Positions 17,148-25,715 are shown, counted from the first letter of the stretch. The stretch: 64,000 nt of DNA from Streptomyces flavochromogenes (GCF_000717595.1 NZ_JNZO01000015.1:62001-126000), one strand, 5' to 3'. Notes: a model not told the origin generated them from the letters alone. A program made the numbers and translations.

Positions 17148-17155
17148 GGAGGGGC

Positions 17156-17968
17156 TCAGGAGGGAGTGCCGAAGTCCTGGGTCCACCAGGGGCCTCCGTC
17201 GGTGCTGACGCCGACGCCGATCTCGGTGAAGCCGCAGTTGAGGATGTTGGCCCGGTGGCCGGGGCTGTGCATCCAGGCGTCCATGACGGCGGCCGCGTCG
17301 GCCTGTCCCTTGGCTATGTTCTCGCCGGACCGTGACCAGGTGTATCCGGCCGCCTCGATGCGGTCCTGCGGCTGGGAGCCGTCGGTTCCCGTGTGGGAGA
17401 AGTTGCCGGTGGCGGCCATGTCGTCGGTGTACTCCTGGGCCGCCTCGGTGAGGTCGGCGTCGACCGTCAGGGCCTTGCAGCCCGCCGCGGCGCGTTCGAC
17501 GTTCACGAGGCGGACGACCTCCTCGGCCGCGCCGCCGCCCGCCGGGCGCGCACCGCTGTCGGGCTCGGTGGTCGGCGGCTTCGCGGTGGCCGGGGGCGCG
17601 GGCCTGGGCTTCCGCGCGCCCTGGGACGCGGAAGGTCGGGCCGCCCTGGTGGTGGCCGAGGGCGGTGGGGTGGCCGAGCGGGTCGTCGGCGTGGCGGAGA
17701 GGGTCGTCAGGGTGTGCGGGGCGGCCGGCGGGGACGTCGGTGCGGTCGGCGGTGCGGTGGTCGGCGGCCCGGTGGTCGGCGTCGGGTCGGGCGTGTCGCC
17801 GCCCATGGCGACGGACTCGGCCTTGTCGTGCGCGGAGCCGGCGAGTTCGGCGCCCGCCAGACAGGCGGCGGCGACGGCCAGGACACTGAGGCCCGCCACG
17901 GTGGCTGTGACGCGCGGGCGACGCGGGGCGCGGTGTCCGCGACGTCCGTGGGCGGCTCGGGAGCTCAT
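17156..17968 (-). CDS. Secreted or membrane-anchored CAP (SCP/YkwD-like) protein
   Basis: The 270-residue product begins with an Arg-rich segment and a hydrophobic helix (about 22-45) that acts as signal or anchor. A long Pro/Thr/Ser-rich linker (about 55-145) follows, then a CAP domain (about 150-268) with VRLVNVERAAAGC, NFSHTGTD, SGENIAKGQ and WMHSPGHRANILN, the standard CAP signature. Cys residues in ERAAAGCKAL and ILNCGF probably form a disulfide, as in related YkwD proteins. Function in bacteria is not established; cell-wall roles are suspected. Its promoter (18140-18216) has the same four-part operator as that of the thiol-redox operon, which suggests co-regulation. Confidence 0.88.
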   Translation of the reverse strand: MSSRAAHGRRGHRAPRRPRVTATVAGLSVLAVAAACLAGAELAGSAHDKAESVAMGGDTPDPTPTTGPPTTAPPTAPTSPPAAPHTLTTLSATPTTRSATPPPSATTRAARPSASQGARKPRPAPPATAKPPTTEPDSGARPAGGGAAEEVVRLVNVERAAAGCKALTVDADLTEAAQEYTDDMAATGNFSHTGTDGSQPQDRIEAAGYTWSRSGENIAKGQADAAAVMDAWMHSPGHRANILNCGFTEIGVGVSTDGGPWWTQDFGTPS

Positions 17969-18139
17969 CTCGGTTTCCCTTCAAGGGGTTCGGTTCCGGG
18001 GGGGGCGGTTCCGGGGTGTACGGGCCGGGTGGCGGGACCATGGGCCGGGCCCGGCGGGGCGCGGCGGCGCGGCGCGGCCGTCCCTGTCGGCTCGGCCGGG
18101 TTCGTGCGGCGCAGAGGGACCGCCGGTTGCCGTGACGGG

Positions 18140-18216
18140 AGCGTAGGCGTGCCGGAGCTGCGAAGACGCCGTCTGAGGGATGCGCTCAGGAGGCCCTAAG
18201 CATCAGCTCAGGTTCG
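18140..18216 (-). promoter_or_regulatory. Promoter of the CAP gene with four 11-bp-phased operator half-sites
   Basis: Read on the minus strand, half-sites CCTGAG (18207-18212), GCTTAG (18196-18201), CCTGAG (18185-18190) and CCCTCAG (18173-18179) begin at exact 11-bp intervals. A -10-like TACGCT (18140-18145) lies 39 bases after the third half-site. There is no good -35, as expected for an activator-dependent promoter. The same order, phase and 39-base gap occur at 19087-19159 on the plus strand. The layout fits OmpR-family binding; the regulator at 16440 is the candidate. A 5' untranslated region of about 165 bases is implied. Confidence 0.65.
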
Positions 18217-18226
18217 GGCCCGGCCC

Positions 18227-18318
18227 GCGGGTCGGACCGTGGGGCGGTCTGCGGGTCGGACCGCGGGGCGAACTGCGGGGCGGACCTCAAGGCGGTCTGC
18301 GGGCGGACCACGGTCGCC
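18227..18318. repeat. 24-bp tandem repeat, about 3.8 copies
   Basis: Units start at 18227, 18251, 18275 and 18299, each opening GCGGGTCGGACC or a close variant, with a few substitutions between copies. It occupies part of the 500-bp interval between the divergent genes starting at 17968 and 18469. The rest of that interval holds the CAP promoter (18140-18216) and unassigned GC-rich sequence. Confidence 0.8.
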
Positions 18319-18468
18319 CCGACCGCGTCCGCCGCCTTTCCGTATGCCGCCGGGCGGAGGCGGGTCCGCGAGCCCGGCCGATCGCGGCAGGCCCGTACGG
18401 GGCGCGTGCGCCTCTCCGTGAACGAGGGCGAGGTGGGTGGTGCGGTGGACGTCGGCCACACTGATGCG

Positions 18469-19026
18469 GTGCCACGCCTCCTGCGCTATCTCCTCATATG
18501 GCTGTCGTGCACCGCGGCCAGCGTCACCGCGGTGATGCTCACGGTGTACTTCGTCATCGGCCTGACCCGACCGACCCCGCCCGCCGCGCGGTCGGTCCAG
18601 GCGGTGTACCCCTCTCCGTCCGTCCTCGTCGGTGTGCCGGCCTCGTCCGTCGCGACCACGCCGAAGGCGCCCGCCACCACGCCAGCGCCCCCCTCGTCAC
18701 CGCCACCGACCACCCGTACGCCCTCGCCGTCGCCCTCGGCCACGCGGGCGCCCGTCACGTCCGCGCCCCGGCCGTCGGCTTCGAAGTGCAGCGGCGGTCC
18801 CGGGTTGCACACGGTTCCCTCCGAAGGAGGCAAGGTCACCGTCCACTACGGCCGCGACAGCGTGTGCTTCGTCTCGGCCGTTCCCGATCCGGGGTTCCGC
18901 ACGAGCACCGGTCAGAGCGATCCCGGCACGCTGGTGGTCGTCTTCACCAGCGACGACCACCGTTCGCAGGTCACGGCGACCGTGGTGCCGACGGCGCAGG
19001 CCAGCGTGCGCGAGACCCGGTTGTGA
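18469..19026 (+). CDS. Membrane-anchored extracytoplasmic protein, function unknown
   Basis: The 185-residue protein starts with PRLLRYLLIWLSC and one membrane helix (about 7-33). A Pro/Thr/Ser-rich stalk follows to about residue 105, then an 80-residue domain with two Cys (107 and 133) and several beta-like strands. I do not recognise the domain. The two Cys could form a disulfide outside the membrane, which would fit the thiol-redox operon immediately downstream. The frame is open 21 codons further upstream, but the GTG at 18469 opens directly onto the basic-hydrophobic signal. The stalk composition closely resembles that of the CAP and thioredoxin proteins on either side. Confidence 0.65.
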   Translation: MPRLLRYLLIWLSCTAASVTAVMLTVYFVIGLTRPTPPAARSVQAVYPSPSVLVGVPASSVATTPKAPATTPAPPSSPPPTTRTPSPSPSATRAPVTSAPRPSASKCSGGPGLHTVPSEGGKVTVHYGRDSVCFVSAVPDPGFRTSTGQSDPGTLVVVFTSDDHRSQVTATVVPTAQASVRETRL

Positions 19027-19086
19027 GTCCTCGGCAGGCGCCGCGGACGACCGGAGAACCCCTGGTGAAAAGCCTGCGGTCGCGAA

Positions 19087-19159
19087 CCTGAGCAGTTCCT
19101 TAAGCGTGCCTGATGGGTGGCATCAGGACGGTCCAGGAAGCGAGTTCGGCACCTAGGCT
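19087..19159 (+). promoter_or_regulatory. Promoter of the thiol-redox operon with four 11-bp-phased operator half-sites
   Basis: Half-sites CCTGAG (19087-19092), CCTTAA (19098-19103), CCTGAT (19109-19114) and GCATCAG (19120-19126) begin at exact 11-bp intervals. TAGGCT (19154-19159) follows the third half-site by 39 bases. The preceding CGAA and the following spacer also resemble the CAP promoter at 18140-18216. This is the expected layout for an OmpR-family activator site. About 118 bases of leader separate the predicted start of transcription from the ATG at 19285. Confidence 0.65.
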
Positions 19160-19284
19160 CACGGTCGGTCAGGACGATCGCTCCGGCTCCGGCGGACAGG
19201 ACGCCGGGCCGCGTCCTGCGCCCGCTCCGGCATCGGCCGCCTCCAGGCCCCGGAGAGCTCACCGACACAAGGGGTTGATCCGTC

Positions 19285-20082
19285 ATGGCCGCACACCGGC
19301 GCAAACAACGCACCGCCGGCATACAGGGCCTCGTCCGCTTCTCGGCCGTCTCCCTCACGGTCGCCTCCGCCGCCGTCGCCACGGCCTGCGGCGTGGGCGG
19401 CTCGAAGAACGACGCGGCGCAGAACGTGTCCGTGGCGGCGGCCCCGGACGCGCCCGCCGAGCAGACCACCAGTGCCCCGGCGCCCATGCAGGCGGCGACG
19501 GCATCCGCCTCCCCCACCGCCGCCGCGACGTCGGTCCCGCCGACGTCCCGGCCGAGCCCTTCCACGTCCTCGCCCATCGCCAAGCGTCCCGTGGAGACGA
19601 CCAGGGCCGCCCCTCGCCCCGCCAGGACGACCGCCGCTCCCGCACCGTCCAAGCCCGCCGTGAAGAAGAGCGCTCCCGTCTCCGGCTCCTCGGGCTTCAC
19701 GAGCGGCTACCCGACCGGTGCCGACGCCCGCGGGGCCGTCGAGGCCGCGGTCGCCGCCGCCAAGGCCGACGGCAGGAAGGTGCTGATCGACTTCGGCGCC
19801 AACTGGTGCGGCAACTGCAGGGCCGCCGACCGGGTGTTCGCCACGAGCGGCGTGGGGGCGCTCCTGGACGCCTCGTACCACGTGGTCAAGGTCGACATCG
19901 GCAGCCAGGACTCCTCGGCCTTCGGCCTCCTGCGTGACTACTGCTCCGGCGAGGGCGCGTACAAGATGCCCGTGCTGGTCGTCCTCGACGGCAACGGCAA
20001 GGTGGTGACCGAGACGCACTCGACCGGCAACCCCGAGCTGACCGACACGGGCCTCGGCGCGTTCCTGCGGAAGTGGGCCTGA
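19285..20082 (+). CDS. Secreted thioredoxin-fold protein with WCGNC active site
   Basis: The 265-residue product has an export signal ending near VATAC (Cys35, possible lipidation site) and a Pro/Ala/Thr/Ser-rich stalk to about residue 135. A thioredoxin domain follows with NWCGNC (Cys175, Cys178) and cis-Pro229 in KMPVLVV. This fits an extracytoplasmic thiol oxidoreductase, probably reduced by the membrane protein CcdA encoded two genes on. It is the first gene of a four-gene operon, and the next start overlaps its stop by one base (TGATG). It resembles DsbD C-terminal and thioredoxin_7-like domains. The substrate is unknown. Confidence 0.87.
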   Translation: MAAHRRKQRTAGIQGLVRFSAVSLTVASAAVATACGVGGSKNDAAQNVSVAAAPDAPAEQTTSAPAPMQAATASASPTAAATSVPPTSRPSPSTSSPIAKRPVETTRAAPRPARTTAAPAPSKPAVKKSAPVSGSSGFTSGYPTGADARGAVEAAVAAAKADGRKVLIDFGANWCGNCRAADRVFATSGVGALLDASYHVVKVDIGSQDSSAFGLLRDYCSGEGAYKMPVLVVLDGNGKVVTETHSTGNPELTDTGLGAFLRKWA

Positions 20083-20669
20083 TGACGGCCCGCGGCACTG
20101 CGGCGACGGTCGCCCTGCTCCTCCTCGCCCTCGCGGCCACCGGCTGCGACGCGGGCGCCGTGGCGGGGGCGGACGGCGGCGTGCCGGGAGCGGGCACCGC
20201 CGGGACCGCGGCGGTGCTGCCGGTCGCCGAACGCCCTTCCGCGCCCGACACCTCCGGCCGGGACCTCACGGGCCGGGACCTGGCCCTGCGCTCGTACCGC
20301 GGCAAGGTCGTCGTCCTGAACGTGTGGGGCTCCTGGTGCGCCCCCTGTCGCGACGAGGCCGCAGACCTGGAGGCACTGCGCGGTGCGGCGGCGCCGCGCG
20401 GCGTGGAGGTCCTGGGAGTCAACGTTCGCGACCGTTCCACCGGGCCGGCCAGGGAGTTCGAGAGGACGTACGGTCTGCGGTACCCGAGCATCCACGATCC
20501 CGACGGAAAGCTGCTGCTGGCCTTCCCTCCCGCGCTGCTCAACCCGCAGGCCATCCCTTCCACGCTGGTCATCGACCGGCAGGGCCGGATCGCCGTCGCC
20601 GTCTCCGGTCCGGTCACCCGCGCGCGGCTGGAGCCCCTCGTGGACCGGGTCGCCGGGGAGGACGCATGA
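20082..20669 (+). CDS. TlpA/ResA-like thiol-disulfide oxidoreductase lipoprotein
   Basis: The 195-residue protein has a lipobox, LAATGC with Cys22, and a TlpA/AhpC-TSA-type thioredoxin domain. The active site is WCAPC (Cys86, Cys89) in [15 protein letters not shown], and the cis-Pro loop is AIPSTLVID. Members reduce periplasmic-side disulfides, for example apocytochrome c, and take electrons from CcdA. The ATG at 20082 overlaps the previous stop, and its own stop overlaps the ccdA start (ATGA), so the genes are translated as a chain. No cytochrome c assembly genes (resB/resC) follow, so general thiol reduction is as likely as haem maturation. Confidence 0.9.
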   Translation: MTARGTAATVALLLLALAATGCDAGAVAGADGGVPGAGTAGTAAVLPVAERPSAPDTSGRDLTGRDLALRSYRGKVVVLNVWGSWCAPCRDEAADLEALRGAAAPRGVEVLGVNVRDRSTGPAREFERTYGLRYPSIHDPDGKLLLAFPPALLNPQAIPSTLVIDRQGRIAVAVSGPVTRARLEPLVDRVAGEDA

Positions 20670-21448
20670 CCGGCCCCACGTGGGCGGCGCTCGCCGCCGG
20701 GCCGGCCGCCAGCGCGGTGTCGGGCACCCTGCTCCTCGCCGTGCCGGTGGCCGCGGCCGCGGGCCTGGTGTCCTTCCTCTCCCCGTGCGTCCTGCCGCTC
20801 GTGCCGGGCTACCTGAGCTACGTCACCAGCCTGTCGGTGTCCGACCTCGCCGAGGCGGACGGCGGACGGCGCGGGCGGATGGTCGCCGGAGCGGCGCTGT
20901 TCGTGCTGGGTTTCAGCGGTGTCCTGGTGTCCGGGGGCGCCCTGTTCGGCTTCGTCGGGCGCAACCTGCTCGCCTACCAGGACGGCATCACGCTGGTCCT
21001 CGGCCTGTTCACCGTCGTCATGGGCCTCGCGTTCGCGGGCTGGCTGCCCGGCTTCACCCAGCGCGAGCTGCGCAGCAGCCGCCGGCCCTCCTTCGGCCTG
21101 GCCGGCGCGCCCCTGCTGGGCGTCGTCTTCGGCGTGGGCTGGACCCCGTGCATCGGGCCGACCCTGGCCGCCGTGCAGGCCCTGGCCTGGAACGAGGCCA
21201 GCGCCGGGCGCGGGGCCCTCCTCATGGTCTGCTACTGCGTGGGGCTGGGCGCGCCCTTCCTCCTCACCGCACTCGCCTTCCGGCGGGCCCTGCGCGCCTT
21301 CCGATGGGTCAGGAACCACCACGGGACCGTCATGCGGGCCGGCGGCGCACTTCTGGTCCTCGTCGGCGTCCTGCTGATCACCGGCCTGTGGACCGACCTG
21401 GTGTACGCGTTGCAGGTAAGGCTGCAGGGCACGACCGCGGCCCTGTGA
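20666..21448 (+). CDS. ccdA: CcdA-family transmembrane electron transporter
   Basis: The 260-residue product has six or more membrane helices and the two conserved Cys of CcdA/DsbD-beta: [17 protein letters not shown] (Cys41) and [15 protein letters not shown] (Cys162). This family passes electrons from cytoplasmic thioredoxin across the membrane to extracytoplasmic thiol proteins. The two thioredoxin-fold proteins encoded upstream are the natural acceptors. ATG overlaps the preceding stop (ATGA). Other open codons upstream of 20666 are out-of-frame shadow of the TlpA gene. Confidence 0.93.
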   Translation: MTGPTWAALAAGPAASAVSGTLLLAVPVAAAAGLVSFLSPCVLPLVPGYLSYVTSLSVSDLAEADGGRRGRMVAGAALFVLGFSGVLVSGGALFGFVGRNLLAYQDGITLVLGLFTVVMGLAFAGWLPGFTQRELRSSRRPSFGLAGAPLLGVVFGVGWTPCIGPTLAAVQALAWNEASAGRGALLMVCYCVGLGAPFLLTALAFRRALRAFRWVRNHHGTVMRAGGALLVLVGVLLITGLWTDLVYALQVRLQGTTAAL

Positions 21449-21601
21449 GCACCGGCACCCGAGTGCCATCGCCAGGCGTCCGGAAGGGCCCGACTCCCCC
21501 TGCCCACCGGGCGGCTCCCCTCCCCCGTACCCCAGAAGGCCAGTCGCGCCCCCGGCGTGCGGCCACCTCCCCGAAACACGAGAAAGACCCGGAAAGACGA
21601 C

Positions 21602-22180
21602 ATGAGACATCCCGTGACCTCCCCCCGCCTGCCCCGCGCCGCGCGCACGCGCCTCGCCCGGGCCGCGGCCGCACTGCTGGCCGCCGCCTCGCTGACCGGC
21701 TGCGGCCAGGAGTCCGCGCCGTCGCACGCCGCCGCCATGACGGAGTTCAACGAGAACGGCGTCACCGTCCGGCTGAGCGTGGCCGACTGGAAGTCCGACG
21801 CGGGGACCCTGGTCGCCACGTTCACACCCGACGACGCCGGCTTCCACCTCTACAGCACCGCGCTCCCCGCCGAGGGCATCGAGGGGGTGGGGCGGCCGAC
21901 CGAGGTCCGTCCCGTCGGATCGGTCGCCACCGCCGGTGAGACGACGGTGGACAAGCCGGTCAAGAGCATCACGGTGCCGGGCGTGCGCGCCGCCGTACCG
22001 GTCTACCCCGACGGCCCCGTCACGGTGACGCTGCCGATCCGGGCGACCGCTCCGGGCGAGGCGAAGGTGCTGATCGGCTATGCGAGCTGCAGTTCGACCG
22101 AGGGGTGTACGATCCCGGTGGCCGACCGGGCGGTGTCCCTGCGCACCGGCGAGGACGGCCTGTCGTTCGGCGCCTCCTGA
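21602..22180 (+). CDS. Lipoprotein resembling the N-terminal domain of DsbD
   Basis: The 192-residue product has a signal with lipobox LTGC (Cys34). The rest is an all-beta domain in which DDAGFHLYSTALP and YASCSSTEGCTIPVADRAV resemble the N-terminal DsbD domain, whose two Cys sit in a similar loop before a Pro. With CcdA standing in for the DsbD membrane part and the thioredoxins for its C-terminal part, the operon looks like a split DsbD system. That is inference from motif resemblance. The gene starts 153 bp after ccdA; that gap has no obvious terminator, so it is probably in the same unit. Confidence 0.65.
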   Translation: MRHPVTSPRLPRAARTRLARAAAALLAAASLTGCGQESAPSHAAAMTEFNENGVTVRLSVADWKSDAGTLVATFTPDDAGFHLYSTALPAEGIEGVGRPTEVRPVGSVATAGETTVDKPVKSITVPGVRAAVPVYPDGPVTVTLPIRATAPGEAKVLIGYASCSSTEGCTIPVADRAVSLRTGEDGLSFGAS

Positions 22181-22380
22181 CGGCCCGTCGTCCCGGATCA
22201 CGGGGCCGGTGACGGCACCACTCCCGGAGGACGTCGTACCGGGAGACCCTCCGGCGGTCCGTCGCCCGGGCCCCTGACTCGAATCCCCGACCGTGGCGCT
22301 GGGCGCACGGCTACCCGTTGGAGCGCTGCACCCGTGAACCGAGCGCCCCGAAGACGCCGCGCCGAGCCCGGGGCCCCGCG

Positions 22381-23787
22381 GTGAGGCGCTCCCTGGCGGG
22401 GGTGGCCCTGGCCGTCACCTCCATGGTGGCGCTGTCGTTCCTGATCCCGCTGGGGCTGCTCGTGATGTCGCTCGCCCGCGAGCAGAGCATCACGGCGGCC
22501 GAGCAGAGCGCGGCGGCGATGGCGCCGATCCTGGCCCTCACCACGGACGCGGCCGAGCTGCGCGAGGCGGGGGCGGGGCTGCGCGCGGCCGAGCACATGG
22601 TCATCCATCTGCCGGACCACACCACGGTCGGCGGCGCGGGGCACGCTCCGCCGGATCTGCTGGGCCGGGCCCAGGAGGAACGCGAGTCCATCTCCCGGGA
22701 CGTGCCCGGCGGCTGGATCTACCTGCAGCCGGTGATCCTGCCCCAGGACCGGGTCGCGCTGGTGGAGAACTTCGTGCCCGACGACGAGATGACCCGTGGT
22801 GTCGTCCTGTCGTGGAGCGTCATGGCCGGTCTGGCGGTCGTCCTTCTCGGCGGCTCCGTCCTGGTCGCCGACCGCCTCGGCTCCGCCGTCGTCACGGCGG
22901 CGAAGCGGCTGGCCGAGGCGTCACGCCGGCTCGGCACGGGCAACCTCGACACCCGCGTCCAGCCGAAGGGGCCGCCGGAACTGAAGGAGGCGGGCACGGC
23001 CTTCAACACCATGGCCGACCGCATGACGGACCTGCTCGCCGTCGAACGGGAACTGGTCGCGGACCTGTCCCACCGGCTCCGCACCCCCCTGACCGCCCTG
23101 CACCTGGCGGTCGAGCGGATCGCGCCGAGCGCCGACACCGGTCGCATCCAGACGGCCGTCGCCGAACTGGAGCGGGAGCTCAACGCGATCATCGCCGAGG
23201 CTCGCACACCGCTCGCCGTCGGCCCGATGGGCCGGGCGCTGCGGGGCGAGGAATCGCCCGACGGTCCGCGGGAGGGCGGGGACCGCTGCGAGGTCGCCGA
23301 CGTCGTCCGTCGGCGCGCGGCCTTCTGGGCCGTGCTCGCGGGTCAGCAGGACCGTCCCTGCACACTGCAGATCACGGACGAGACCACCCCCGTCTGCCTC
23401 CCGGAAGCGGACGTCACGGCCGTCGTGGACGCGCTCGTGGGCAACGTCTTCCGGTACACCTCCCGGGGCACCGCCCTGGAGGTCTCCGTGTGCCGCACCG
23501 CCCACACCGTGGAACTGACCGTTCACGACGCCGGCCCCGGCATCGCCGACCCGGACGGTGCCCTCGCCCGCGGCGGGAGTACGGGCTCCACGGGCCTCGG
23601 GCTCGACATCGCCCGTCGCGCGGCCCTCGCCGCCCGGGGCGCCGTCCGCATCACGCGCGGCCCCCTGGGCGGTGCCCGCGTGGCGGTCACGTTCCAGCTG
23701 TCGACGGGCCCGGCGCCGGGGCGTCCGCGCTCGCGCCGCAGGGGGCGGAGAGCAGCCGGGACGGCGCCGGGTGCGGCGGGCGACTGA
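22381..23787 (+). CDS. Sensor histidine kinase (HisKA/HATPase, HAMP)
   Basis: The 468-residue protein has a membrane helix (about 6-31), an extracytoplasmic region of about 120 residues without Cys, and a second helix (about 144-166). A HAMP segment (AVVTAAKRLAEASRRLGTGN) and the phosphoacceptor box ELVADLSHRLRTPLTALHLA follow. ATP-site motifs are VDALVGNVFRYT, VHDAGPGI and TGLGLDIARR. The N-box Asn is kept, but the usual following helix is altered. The C-terminus is a basic tail. No regulator gene is adjacent, so the OmpR-type regulator at 16440 is the best partner candidate. The GTG at 22381 opens the basic-hydrophobic signal; the upstream codons are Arg/Pro-rich and less likely. Confidence 0.88.
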   Translation: MRRSLAGVALAVTSMVALSFLIPLGLLVMSLAREQSITAAEQSAAAMAPILALTTDAAELREAGAGLRAAEHMVIHLPDHTTVGGAGHAPPDLLGRAQEERESISRDVPGGWIYLQPVILPQDRVALVENFVPDDEMTRGVVLSWSVMAGLAVVLLGGSVLVADRLGSAVVTAAKRLAEASRRLGTGNLDTRVQPKGPPELKEAGTAFNTMADRMTDLLAVERELVADLSHRLRTPLTALHLAVERIAPSADTGRIQTAVAELERELNAIIAEARTPLAVGPMGRALRGEESPDGPREGGDRCEVADVVRRRAAFWAVLAGQQDRPCTLQITDETTPVCLPEADVTAVVDALVGNVFRYTSRGTALEVSVCRTAHTVELTVHDAGPGIADPDGALARGGSTGSTGLGLDIARRAALAARGAVRITRGPLGGARVAVTFQLSTGPAPGRPRSRRRGRRAAGTAPGAAGD

Positions 23788-23888
23788 CAGCCCGGGGAGT
23801 CCGGCGTCCGAGGTCGGGGGCCACCGCACCGGGTCGGTGCCGACTGGACCTCGACGCGCGGCACGAGCACTGCGGTGACCCGAGCCTC

Positions 23889-23904
23889 ACCCGGCCGGCC
23901 GGGT
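23889..23904. terminator. Palindrome between convergent genes, possible terminator
   Basis: A perfect 16-bp palindrome (ACCCGGCC and its complement) lies in the 184-bp gap between the histidine kinase (ends 23787) and the converging FAD reductase (ends 23972). It could fold as a hairpin with a small loop. Position supports the call; the stem is short. Confidence 0.35.
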
Positions 23905-23971
23905 CAGCCGGTACCGGCACGTGTGTCGTGACGCCGTCGGAGAAGAGTCCGGGTGCGTCGGCCCGAGCGGC

Positions 23972-25306
23972 CTACCTCCGTGGAGTGGGAACGAGGCGCA
24001 GCAGCCCGTGGAGGACAGCGTCGACGGTGTCCTGCGCGGGCTCGTCGGTCACATGGGTGAGGAGGCGTGCCAGGGTGCGCAGCACGGGGGGTGAGGCCAT
24101 CACCCGGGGGTGCAGGACCGGCCGGAAGCCGTAACGGGAGAAGACCAGATCACCGGCGAGGTTGCCCAGCCGGTAGTAACGCGCCCAGCGTCGCTCGATC
24201 TCGGCCGGATACTGGTGCAGCGCGTGTTCGCGGCGCGGCCCGGCCGGCCGGGCCAGCGCCAGCGCGATGATGTCCGCCGCCACCTCGGCGGCCTCCATCG
24301 CCTGGGCTATGCCCTCGCCGCTCCACGGACTGACCATGCCGGCGCTGTCGCCCACCAGCAGCACGCCCCGCCGGTACTGCGGACGCCGGTTCAGTCCCAT
24401 CGGCAGCGGCGCGCTGCGCAATGGGGAGTCGGCGTTCTCTTCACTCAGCCCCCAGCCCGAGGGCAGGCGGGGCAGCCAGTGTTCCAACGCCGCTCGCAGG
24501 TCCACCGGCCTGCGTCGCCTTTGCTGTGGCAGGACGCCGAGGCCCACGTTGACACGCCCGTCCCCCAGGGGGAACACCCATCCGTAGCCGGGCAGATCGC
24601 GTCCGGTACGAGGACAGCGCAGGTCCGCCCAGAGCTCCAGGTAGGGATCGTGCGTGCGGGCCTCACTGCGGTAGTACCGTCGGGCAGCGGCCGCGACGGG
24701 TCTCCTGCCGTCTCGTTCGAACCCCAGACCGAGAGTCGTGCGTGCCGAGGCTCCGTCGGCAGCGATCACCAACGGCGCCCGGTAGTTGACGGGCTCCTGC
24801 TCTGGTCCGCGGGAGGCGGACACGCCGATGACGTGTCCTGCCCGGTCGGTCAAGGGGCCCGTCACCTTGACCTGGGTACGGAGGCGTGCGCCGGTTGCGC
24901 GGGCGTGCGTGGCGAGCAGGTCGTCGAAGTCGTGCCGACTGCGGGTGAGCCCGAAATCGGGAAGGGCGCCCAGGCGCGGCCAGTCCAGCTCGGCCTGGTG
25001 GCCGCCGCAGACCCAGCGCATGCCCTTGTTGCGCATCCAGCCCGGTGCGTCGATGTCGATGCCCATCCGCACCAACTGGTACACGCTGCGCGGTGTCAGG
25101 CCGTCGCCGCACACCTTCTCCCGGGGAATACCGCTCTTCTCCAGGAGCAGCACGTCCACGCCCGCTCTCGCGAGGTGCACCGCGGCGGCAGAACCTGCCG
25201 GCCCCGCGCCCACGACGATGACCTGTGCCTCCTCGTCACCGGCGCCCTCACAACCCGAGCTACCGGCGTCGGGGCCGCCGCCGGCCCCGTCACTATTGGC
25301 GATCAC
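23972..25306 (-). CDS. Geranylgeranyl reductase-family FAD-dependent oxidoreductase
   Basis: The 444-residue product has the FAD-binding start VIVVGAGPAGSAAAVHL, then CGDGLTPRSV, a GADG-like IAADGASA, and the second FAD motif VLLVGDSAGMVSPWSGEG. This order defines the geranylgeranyl reductase family, which saturates isoprenoid double bonds; the mycobacterial relative MenJ acts on menaquinone. A role on menaquinone or another polyprenyl chain is likely but not shown by context. No methionine precedes the FAD motif, so I use the GTG at 25306, which leaves about 27 polar residues before the domain. It is not in an operon. Confidence 0.82.
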   Translation of the reverse strand: MIANSDGAGGGPDAGSSGCEGAGDEEAQVIVVGAGPAGSAAAVHLARAGVDVLLLEKSGIPREKVCGDGLTPRSVYQLVRMGIDIDAPGWMRNKGMRWVCGGHQAELDWPRLGALPDFGLTRSRHDFDDLLATHARATGARLRTQVKVTGPLTDRAGHVIGVSASRGPEQEPVNYRAPLVIAADGASARTTLGLGFERDGRRPVAAAARRYYRSEARTHDPYLELWADLRCPRTGRDLPGYGWVFPLGDGRVNVGLGVLPQQRRRRPVDLRAALEHWLPRLPSGWGLSEENADSPLRSAPLPMGLNRRPQYRRGVLLVGDSAGMVSPWSGEGIAQAMEAAEVAADIIALALARPAGPRREHALHQYPAEIERRWARYYRLGNLAGDLVFSRYGFRPVLHPRVMASPPVLRTLARLLTHVTDEPAQDTVDAVLHGLLRLVPTPRR

Positions 25307-25514
25307 TCCACCACTATGCCCACGGCGGGAGTCGGTGGAACGTGCGGCACGGGCCGAAGCGGCCCCCGTTCGCACCAGGTCTCCCGAGGCGCCCCTGAGG
25401 GGCAGTGCCGGGCCGCCGCGGCCGCACGCACCTCGCGCTCCCGGCCCGCGCCGCCCGGCTGCCGGGAGCGCCGGATCCACGCGGTCCCGGAGATCGAGGA
25501 CCTGGGAGCCCGCC

Positions 25515-25715
25515 CTACTCGGCGATCTCCGTACGCTCCCACCATTCGTACACGCGCAGGGTCCCCTCTGCGGTGTCCTGCCGGCGTTCGGTCTCCGTGA
25601 AGTGCTCGTATCCGCCGAGGTGCGGGATCTTCACGTCCTCACCGGGCGTCTCGACCGCGACGATCCGCTCGGGGAGGTCGTGCGGCCCGCCTTCCAGCAA
25701 TACCTTGTGCGCCAT
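25515..25715 (-). CDS. Small DUF5988-like protein
   Basis: The 66-residue protein (MAHKVLLEGGPHDLPERIV to WWERTEIAE) matches my memory of the DUF5988 family, small actinobacterial proteins of similar length with an LxGGPxxLP opening and a RVYxWxxRTxxAE end. Function is unknown. The open frame extends about 97 codons upstream but only as antisense-type Arg/Pro-rich sequence. About 300 bp separate it from the divergent SpoIIE gene start at 26012; I see nothing assignable there. Confidence 0.65.
   Translation of the reverse strand: MAHKVLLEGGPHDLPERIVAVETPGEDVKIPHLGGYEHFTETERRQDTAEGTLRVYEWWERTEIAE

Noticed and set aside
18186..18461. Short frames on both strands through the 24-bp repeat, with 8-residue repeats
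   Set aside because: Their repeats only reflect the DNA repeat, and the minus frame covers the operator; no ribosome binding site or conservation evidence.
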